Assembly (NCBI RefSeq): GCF_000004825.1
Contig: NW_008805064.1
Location: forward strand, 2,480,001 to 2,544,000
From: Heterostelium album PN500
Lineage: Eukaryota; Evosea; Eumycetozoa; Acytosteliales; Acytosteliaceae
Length of the DNA stretch: 64,000 nt
Direction: 5' to 3'
Positions 55,931 to 64,000 of the stretch are shown here, piece by piece. The notes beneath the pieces are model-generated. The model was not told where the DNA came from. It saw only the letters and a program-made list of their open reading frames with translations, and searched no databases. Position 1 is the stretch's first letter. Each line of letters starts with the position of its first letter. Made by a program: the position numbers and the translations under genes.

Positions 55931-56746
55931 ATGTATATGAAAAAAACAAAATATGCACCATCTTTGAAGCCGTCATCAGTTGGTAGTAGCAGCTCAAGCG
56001 GTGCAGGTAGCAGTCATATCGCCAATGACATTGACTCTTCACCGATCGACAAAAATGGAAATGTATTATATAATCCAGACTACACTCATTATGTTGTTCA
56101 CTGTCAAAAGACTGAATACGATGTTTATATAGGTAGAAAGAATCCAAAAGTAAGTTACTATTCATCAATTCACTTCATTTTCTATTTTCTATTTTTTATT
56201 AAACATTTTATTTTGTATTTTCAGATTGACCAAAGTGGTAATTTTAAGTGGGGCAATCCATTCAAAGTTGGAACTCATGGCGATAGAAACGAATGTGTTT
56301 TGAAGTATAGAGATTGGATTTTCCATAAGGATCAGAGTGAGTTGTTCCAGCAAGCAAAGAAAGAGTTGCATGGAAAGATCATTGCATGTTGGTGTTCACC
56401 TTTGAACTGCCACGGCTATGTATTGGCTGAGATTGCCAACTCCAGCGTGACAAACATCGATTATAAATCGGTTTCAAAACCATCGGTTAGAACTACCTAT
56501 GCCGATCCAAATCAGTCCAAGATAACATCGTTCTTTGTAAAGAAAGAGGTCAACGACACTGCACCATCTTATAAACCAGATCCAAACTCATGGGCATCTC
56601 TCATTCAAAAAGAACAAAACACCACCAAACAGCAAACTACTTCAAATTCATCAACAACATCTACTGTCACCAGCTCAGTTGTTGCCACAAAACCAGTTGT
56701 TGACTCTGAAAAGGATTTCCCAACCCTTGGACTAAAGAAAAAGTAA
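55931..56746 (+). CDS. DUF4326-like domain protein
   Basis: Exons 55931-56149 and 56225-56746, joined in phase 0 by a 75-bp GT-AG intron, give 246 residues. The domain spans ~50-140: YVVHCQKTEYDVYIGRKNPK, WGNPFKVG, DRNECVLKYRDWIF, LHGKIIACWCSPLNCHGYVL. This is the pattern of DUF4326, a small domain found in phages, bacteria and protists with conserved WGNPF and CWC...CHG residues that look like a ligand- or metal-binding site. The C-terminal 100 residues are Ser/Thr/Asn-rich with TSFFVKKE and a final DFPTLGLKKK. Its biochemical activity is not established. Confidence 0.8.
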   Translation: MYMKKTKYAPSLKPSSVGSSSSSGAGSSHIANDIDSSPIDKNGNVLYNPDYTHYVVHCQKTEYDVYIGRKNPKVSYYSSIHFIFYFLFFIKHFILYFQIDQSGNFKWGNPFKVGTHGDRNECVLKYRDWIFHKDQSELFQQAKKELHGKIIACWCSPLNCHGYVLAEIANSSVTNIDYKSVSKPSVRTTYADPNQSKITSFFVKKEVNDTAPSYKPDPNSWASLIQKEQNTTKQQTTSNSSTTSTVTSSVVATKPVVDSEKDFPTLGLKKK

Positions 56747-56846
56747 TCTAAATGAAATGATCATCAACTAATCTATGACATTTTAAACTACTTTTTTTTT
56801 TTTTTTTTCTAAAGAATAAAGTAAATTATATTAAAATGATTTTTAT

Positions 56847-57724
56847 TTAAACTTTTAATGATGGAATGGAAGTCAATGGAGAATAAAAGTTGCTGAATGC
56901 TTCAAGATTGAAATCTTTGGTTACAGTTTTTTGAGCGACCTTTAACAAGCTTGGTTGGAAAGATTGTTCGTCTTCGTCTTCACTGTCAGAGTCGTCGTTG
57001 TACTGTGGGTTTGGACCTTTGCATTTGGCAACGAGGTTGGACAATTGCTCTGGGAATGGATCACAGTCGGCATACTTGTTGGTGTCGAAACACTCAGCAG
57101 AGGTGGTGTTGCAGATCAACTCGATTGGTTGATTCTGAGAGTTGCAGTACAAGGTCTCAGAGATGTCCTTGATCAACAACCATGAGGTACCGTTGGTGAC
57201 GTACTTGGACCAGTTGAAATCCTTCTTGCATCTGGTGTTGCTTTGGTCGTATGACTTCATGTAGAGAGTCAACTGTTGCTTTGGTGGCTTGATTGCCTTC
57301 TTGGTAGCAGACAAGTAAGCATAGAAGTATGGGTTGGTGACATATCCGTTTCTGAAACGGTAGCAAGTGTCCAAACTACTAGCGCTAACACTGAATTGAC
57401 CGGTACAGTTTTGAGTCATATAGAAATAACTTTGAAGACTACCATTGACAATGCTATACTTTAAGGCATAATATTCGAATGGGATACTAAATAAATATTA
57501 AAAGAGTAGTTAGTATACATATCTTTTGATAATGATTGTATATTAAAGAATTTGTTCTTTCTAACTTACCATTTATCTAAAAGATAACTGGTTCCATGAC
57601 CACTAATTGGACCAGTGCAATTTATTCCGTCATGTGGCACATAGTTAATGTACTTGGGTGGTTTCTTTGCTGAACAGCAACTGATGATGGCTGCAAATAA
57701 TAAAACAGTTAAGATAACTTTCAT
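56847..57724 (-). CDS. Secreted cysteine-containing protein with acidic tail (264 aa)
   Basis: Exons 57724-57570 and 57486-56847 are joined in frame by an 83-bp GT-AG intron (K-TG|T-ATC). The start MKVILTVLLFAAIISCCSA is a signal peptide. The mature chain has paired cysteines (INCTGPISG, KCIPFEYYALKYS, QNCTG, DTCYRF, TRCKKD, LYCNSQ, LICNTTSAECF, ADCDPFP, AKCKG) and ends with a Glu/Asp-rich patch (NDDSDSEDEDEQSF). I know no named domain with this spacing. It is probably a soluble secreted protein; the function is unknown. Confidence 0.8.
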
Positions 57725-60700
57725 TCTTTTAAAATATATATAATATTGTTTTGAAAACTAAATTAACTGAGCAACATATGTTGTTCAATTTATAGTTTTT
57801 AGTTTTGCCCGAAAAGAGATTTTCAAACAGTTCTCAATAATATCACTCAAGATATTGATTGGATTTTTCATTATTTTATAATAATCTTACATGATTTTCT
57901 TAATTTTTAAAATCAAATGTCTTTGATTAAGTTGAGTGGTGCCAGATCATGCATTTATTTGGGTGACCCGGGTTTTTCAGGGTCAGACAAATAAAGAAAA
58001 AAAGCACAAAAATCTTGATTTTTTTTGCAATGTTTTTTTTTTTATTGTTTGGACATCAATCATTTTAATGCTTTCTTTTCTAAATAGAAACATGATAGTT
58101 ACCAATAATAAACTTAATATATCTTAGCTTATATAATATATATTTAAAAAACTATCGTGTATTTGTTTGCCATTGTGAAAATTTTAAAAAACTTATTTTC
58201 TATCTTTTTTTGCCCGAAAGGAGGGAGATTTTCATCAGATAACTGATTTTTTTAAAAGTTTAGAATAATCCTCTGTGATTTTCTTTAATTTTTATTTGTC
58301 AAAGATTGAGGTACCATCTCAAGATATTTATTTTGATTTTATCGGTAAAAAAATAAATAAATTTTAAACCTGGTATATATTGGATGGTAATGTTCTAGAA
58401 AGACCAAACCATCTTAACAAACAAAGTGAAGATCATTCATATCGTTTTACCGTCGATAATTATAAAGATATTTTTAATAATATGTTGACTTAATTATTTT
58501 GCTTTTAAATTGCAATTCCTCGAAAAAGATTTAAACTTTATTGTTTTAACATTTTTATTTAAACATACATATATATATTGATATATATTGATTATTTTAT
58601 TTGTTTTCATTAAATAAATCATACCGTAGATGTGCACTTGTTTTTTTTTTGCTTATTTTAAAATAAGCACTGATTCAAAGACAATCTATTTTAATCAATG
58701 TTGTAAATTTTTTGAGAATTTCCTTCATCCTGTTTCATTCAACAAAATAACGTCATAGAAACAGAATTTAAATAATGCCTTTTTTTGGAATTAAAGTAAA
58801 TGGTGATTCATTTGACAAATTTTCATCATATAAAGTCATCATTAATGATTAATTTTTTTATTTTTTTTAGAAAAAATTTTAATTTTCACTCTTCGATAAA
58901 ATCGTTATGATGGTGTTGGTGAGTCACACTATAATACTTGGCCAATGGTGATCATTCCTAGAAATCGACACCATCAAATGATTACCAAGAGTCTCAATCA
59001 AGTTTCAACAGGGAACAAATAAAGCTTTGATATGAGTTATTTTATAAGATTAGATAGTTTTGAGTGAGCTCAATGTAAACAACAAAGGTAAACTAAACTC
59101 ACTCCTTTGAAATCATGATCATCGTTGGTCTATTTGTTCGTCAACCAATAAGTTTTAGTCTTTCTTGTTTTTCTTAACTTTCATTCATGCATATTAAATA
59201 AATAAAAGAAGTTATTTTTTTCTTTTTTTTTTTTTTTTCTTTCAATCAAATTAGATTAAAATTAATTAATTCAAATTTCATTCGATTTATTGATAGGTCA
59301 CCACCTCTTTACCCTCGAATAATTTTTAACAAAACAGAATATTCTTTTTTTTGTTTTTTTTTTTCAGTGTTTTTGGAACACCACTTCCTTTTTAATTGTT
59401 TAAGGTCCAGAAAGTTTGTTTTTTCTTCTGTTTTACATTCCAAGCAAAGCGCTGCCTTTTTTTTAATATCAATACAAATATACATATACCAACATTAATA
59501 ATAATATTAATATTATTTATCTTATTTATTTTTCATAATATTATCCAATAATCATTCATAGTATGATCTGATTAATATAATATAATCATATATAACACTA
59601 TATATTCAACTAGTTGAAGAAGTAATTCTTTACAATAGCATTAAATTAAATTTATAACTATATCAATCGAAATTTAATTGTTATTTTTCTAAAAAAAAGA
59701 AAACAAAACAAAAATAATATTTATTAAAAATAATTATATCATTACCATTATATTATACGTTAAATAAGTCAGCAGTGCAGTAGTTAGATTTTTATCAGTC
59801 AGTCAGTTTATTTATTTATTAGTTCATTAATTAATTAATTAATCAATCAATCTAAGAAATAGTAATAGTTATTTAGTACTCGATTGTTTTAAAATACATA
59901 TCATTATAGCAGGTTACCAGGCAGGTGTTTTGATAATTGTAAATATAACATTTTTATATAAATATTTGTACGATAGCACATATTCTTCAAATTAGTTCAT
60001 TTCGTATTCACACCCCTTCCTTACAACATCACCCAATTTCGATCTTTAAATTCAAAGTTTTACAGTAACTCTTGAATTTGCACAGCCCCATTTTATTTAT
60101 TATGAAACACATAAACACATAAGCACATAAACACACACACATACAAACACAAGACATCAAGCTTATCACTATTAGTAGCGTCATTCAACATCATATCTAT
60201 GACAACTTTAAAATGATAAAAAAAAAAATAGTAGTTAAATAATAATAAAAAAAGAACATAACAAACAACAACAATAATAATTATAACACATGGCTAAATC
60301 TTTCAAATTGTTATTCATCTATCGTTTTTCTTTTAATTATTTATTTATTCACTACCAATGATGATAGAAAAGAATAAATAGAACAAACAGAATAAAATTG
60401 ATAACAACAATAACAAAAACAACAACAACAACAACATTAATAACAAAAACAATATATATCATAGATGATACAAATTAAAAATAAAAATAAAACATTCTAT
60501 TCAATTTCAACACTGGTAAACAAAACTTCGACTACTTAGTTTGAATATCTTGTGTGTGTGTGTGTATTATGTTTAACATTTTATCTGATCTTTTTTATAA
60601 CAAAAAAAAAAAAAAAAAGATAAAAAATAAATAAAATCATATATCATCTATTATTCTTCTATTGTAAAGAATACAAACAAACAAAACATTAAATAATAGA

Positions 60701-61197
60701 TCATACACCATAAATAACTTGTTTCTCTATTTATTAAGTTGTAATAGTATCGTTTTCAATTTTTATTGTTATAGTTTTGGCAATAATTAAAATAATAAAG
60801 AATAGCACAATAGTCTTTTTTTTTTTTTTTTGTTTTGATCAAAACAAAGCCATCTTTTTTTCAAAACCATTTAAATAGCCTAATGTGACTAACGATTCTT
60901 CCAATTTCGGGCTTTCACAACAACAAGAAAACTTAACATATTCACACTTTTTGAAAAAATTTCACCATTTATTCATTCGTTTTACACAGTTCAAAAAAAA
61001 ATATAAATATATAAAAAAATCAGAATTTCAATTAAACTAACTTTATTTATTTGTTTATTATTTTATTTATTTATTATTAAACAAAATTTGTCAAAAAAAA
61101 ATAAGAAAAATTAGACAACAGTAATCAACACGAAGACATTTCATACATATATATTTATTCAATAGTTTTAGAAATATAAAAAGTTTTAAATTCTAAA
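57725..61197. other. 3.4-kb gene-free region with several structured patches and simple repeats
   Basis: I see no supported ORF. It contains a stable hairpin near 57957-57993 and a G+C-richer patch at about 58890-59160 with several inverted repeats. Simple repeats include ACACAT at 60103-60145, a CAA/AAC run at 60400-60440 and (TG)n near 60552-60566, plus long T runs. Part must be the promoter and 5' leader of the Clu-domain gene that starts at 61198. Regulatory and non-coding-RNA content is possible but not shown. Confidence 0.5.
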
Positions 61198-64000
61198 ATG
61201 AGTATAGAAACAACTATTAGTAGTAATAATAATCATAGCAACAGTAATAACAATAGTATTAATTTTCAAGAAAAGAAATTTGATTCACCAACCGACACAA
61301 CAACATCGACATCATCAACAACAACAACAACTACAACAAATATGATCGATAAAATTGAACAGCCAGTCAGCTTAGAGAGTGATATGGCTTTAAAGTTTAA
61401 TAGTATGAACACTGCCATCGATATTATGAATCCGGCCAAGTATCGGTCACCGATAATGGACAGCACAGGTTCACCTATCAATTTTTCATCATCTTCACAA
61501 TCGATCGCAAATACATCGTCGTCGTCGTTGTCGTCGGTGATCTCTTCGACATCGTCGTTCTCACTGAGCGATTCGCTCAACTCGAGCTTGAGCATGAGCG
61601 AGTCCGACAAGAAGACACGACGTTTTTCACTGTACGTCTACCAACAGCCGACCGACGAGCAACGCCAACAGATATCGGAGCTCTACGGATACAAAGGACA
61701 CAACGACGACATGGGCTACGCCTATGCACACGACTCTAACATCCTCGCAGAGGACAATGGTTCCTCGTCCGACAGTTACTCCAGCTACAGACCGACAACT
61801 CGTTCACGCTCAACTTCGCGTGGACATTCACCCCTCTTTGCAAATAAAGACAAATCATTATCACCAACAACTACAACAACAACAACAACCAACAACAACA
61901 ATCAACAACAATCTTCACCTTTATCACATGAAACAACATTGGATCCACCAACCAAACAACAATCAAATAAAGATGAACAACAATCACTCATAAAAGGAGA
62001 TATAGATATTAATAATACAAAGACAAAGACGATGGAAAATGGAAGTAATGCAGTAAATATAAAGATACCGAAAACACAACAACAAGAGTTACAAAATATT
62101 ACTGCTGCTTATTCATCACCACAACAACAACAACAATCAGCACCATTATTAGCATATCCTCATACAATTGTACCATATACATTACCACCAGCTTCCAATG
62201 TAATTAGCGAGTTAAAGACATTGGAGCCACCCGATCCCAATCAACTGCCACAATCCTATTTGTCCACAGTAAAGTCAGCGTATGCTTCGCAGGACAGACC
62301 TGTCGGTGGTTATTCCAGCGAGGAGTACAACGAAAAGGAATCGATTCTTAGGCCAATCGCAAAGCCTTTATCCACAGCCAAAGACTGGAATGCCGAGTTC
62401 CAAACACTGGTAAACAACAACCGTATGGAAGGTTATCGTGAGATCTCAAAGTTGGCACACGACTTTGTATACACTGCCAAGATCTACGGTAAAGTAATCA
62501 TTTCCGAGCTAACACTACCACTTCACCTTAAAACCATCAAACCGATTAACATTGGTGGTGTTGCCGGTGGACACAAATATATTGCATTGGGTATTTTATT
62601 TAAAGTAAGTAAATCAATATCTTTGTTTTCACCAATATCTTTCAATCAACTAACTTATTACTATTTTTATTTGTAGCTTGCATTAGATTCACAAGGACTC
62701 TATGTTGGAGATCAAAACGCTATGAAAGCAGCAGGACATGAATTGAAAGGTTTGATGAGTTATTACAATGCTAGAGTGGAGGGATTACACCATCCACTGA
62801 TGGCATTGATCGATTATCGTGGTTATCGTTTGGTTGCCATGTCACTGCTGCCCATCACCGGTGAGACAATCGTCTATGGTAGTAGCGATGGTGGTATCAC
62901 TGTACATAGTGACAATGAACTGTTCAATCAAAAGATGAAAAAGTCTGCATCGATTTTGAATATCAAAGGACATGTCGTCGGTCGTGACACTCCCAAGCTA
63001 CTGCATTCCTGTGGTGATATCGAAGGTCACATTGGTTCCGACGGTAACTTTTACCTGTTGGATTTCGCACGTGTATTCCCACCCATCGTTAAAATCAATG
63101 ACAATGGTCCACCTAGTCATCTTTATGAATTAATAAGAGTAAGTTAAACTTCTTAAATCTTGATTGATTTAACCAATTCGAAAAAGTCAAATTTGAATAC
63201 TAACTTTTTTTTTATGCAGCCAGAGTTGGTAAAATCCAATCATAAGCCTTTGTCATCTGATGCTCTTACTGGTTGGGGAAAGTTTGATACCAACGCGGTC
63301 GAACATAACTATGAAGTAAAAGAGGCTTCCTATCGATTGTTCTTACAGGTTATGCCAAGGTTTATCAAGTATTTGGATAGTTTGGAGGTTTGCGAGAAGA
63401 GAGAGTTGCATTTCACTCAGGAGTTGCATCGTGTCGGTATAAATTGTAGATATTTCGGTTTGATTAGAAGAGAGCTCAGATGTTCGTCGTTGAGAAAGCT
63501 GCTGCTTGCAGAAATCTTGGCACGTACGATGAAGTCAGAGATTATGGCTTTGTTCAGAGGCAAGATGAAGACTGCCGACACACCATCGGAAGAGCCATTC
63601 AAAGAGGTGGTAGTCCAGTACTTGAACACCATTTTCAAGTATGAGAACACTACCAAAGGAAAGATATGGCCAGCCAGTCTGAAAGCATCGATCACCAGAA
63701 AATTCATGGGTACCTTCCAGATCGTTCCATTGAATCGTGAAGTCATCACATTTGAATCGATTCAAAACAAAAAGTTTGACGAGGAAGCATTGAAGCGTTA
63801 TATCCGCGCCAGCGAATTGGAGGAAGAGGAGATGTTTGCTGACGACGTCGATGTCCAAGCAGTGATGAAGCGTTTCAATCAGTTGACTGGTGTCGGTTTG
63901 ACAAAGCGTGCAATGAAAGAGTTGCTCAAGAAGGACGGTATCATTCGTTTGGTGCAATCCGATGTCAAGAGAATGAAAGCCAAGGTCAAGGCTCATCATT
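61198..64000 (+). CDS. Clu-domain protein (3' end outside window)
   Basis: Exons 61198-62604, 62677-63138 and 63220 to beyond 64000 are joined in phase 0, giving at least 883 residues. The first ~340 residues are low-complexity (Ser/Thr/Asn/Gln runs) with one conserved phrase, SLYVYQQPTDEQRQQISELY. From ~365 the Clu domain is clear: DWNAEFQTLVNN, IGGVAGGHKYIALGILFKLA, AAGHELKGLMSYYNARVEGL, HPLMALIDYRGYRLVAMSLL, GSSDGGITVH, DIEGHIGSDGNFYLLDFARV. A helical region follows. Clu proteins bind mRNAs for mitochondrial proteins and keep mitochondria spread through the cell. I do not see the usual N-terminal Clu ubiquitin-like domain, so this is probably a divergent Clu paralog rather than cluA itself. 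Confidence 0.85.

Noticed and set aside
57276-57464. Plus-strand ORFs over 56.9-57.5 kb
   Set aside because: They are antisense to the secreted Cys-containing protein, whose signal peptide and splicing are clear.
61266-61610. 114-residue minus-strand ORF rich in Asp/Val
   Set aside because: It is the antisense shadow of the Ser/Thr-rich part of the Clu-domain gene.
63535-63999. 154-residue minus-strand ORF at the right edge
   Set aside because: It lies antisense to the conserved third exon of the Clu-domain gene.

Overview
The window looks like nuclear DNA from a dictyostelid social amoeba; I cannot name the species from sequence alone. Intergenic DNA is very AT-rich with long A and T runs, and coding DNA is clearly richer in G+C. 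Introns are short (about 55-120 bp), AT-rich and GT-AG. Several proteins carry Asn, Gln or Thr/Ser homopolymers. Typical dictyostelid families are present: ComC/TIG-type EGF cell-surface proteins, F-box/FNIP-like proteins, a Clu-domain protein, an extra divergent actin, and a non-LTR retrotransposon sitting just downstream of a tRNA gene. I see no CRISPR array, rRNA, LTR element or virus-derived gene.

Layout. 1-8.5 kb: two divergent cell-surface protein genes, a lectin-like/TIG/EGF receptor (minus, running off the left edge) and a GPI-anchored Ig-like protein (plus). 9.4 kb: a small secreted Cys-rich protein. 10.7-18.6 kb: a seven-exon UBR-box/RING ubiquitin ligase flanked, in inverted orientation, by two paralogous genes for a probably mitochondrial membrane protein. 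18.9-20.5 kb: two tandem secreted MRH (mannose-6-phosphate-receptor-homology) proteins that need splicing to be seen. 20.8-23.4 kb: an LRR-like gene and an F-box/FNIP-like gene. 23.6 kb: a 41-residue zinc-knuckle microprotein. 24.7 kb: a zinc-less medium-chain dehydrogenase. 26-29.4 kb: a second UBR-box gene, a paralog of the first, that stops before the RING. A recent partial copy of its 3' end lies at 29.9-30.2 kb between two direct repeats. 30.8-33.2 kb: a frameshifted F-box/FNIP-like paralog and an ARF-family GTPase. 33.7-39.2 kb: a nine-exon ComC-like receptor and a small secreted protein. 39.8-43.3 kb: two divergent F-box/LRR-type genes. 43.7-45.6 kb: a divergent actin and mitochondrial glycine-cleavage H protein. 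46.4-51.06 kb: tRNA-Asp(GTC), then a TRE3-like LINE with two ORFs, poly(A) tail and a 16-bp target-site duplication. 51.5-53.6 kb: two paralogs of an unrecognised family plus a decayed third copy. 54.8-57.7 kb: a GPI-anchored protein, a DUF4326-like protein and a secreted Cys-rich protein. 57.7-61.2 kb: a 3.4-kb gene-free stretch. 61.2 kb to the right edge: a Clu-domain protein.

The genes do not form operons. The recurring themes are cell-surface recognition (ComC/TIG, lectin-like, MRH and GPI proteins), protein turnover (UBR ligases, F-box proteins), and local duplication followed by decay (UBR tail copy, FNIP-like frameshift, third copy at 52 kb). Splice junctions were placed by hand from reading frame, GT-AG consensus and paralog comparison, and may be off by a few bases. 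The actin gene and the gene at 17.7 kb contain frame problems I could not resolve.
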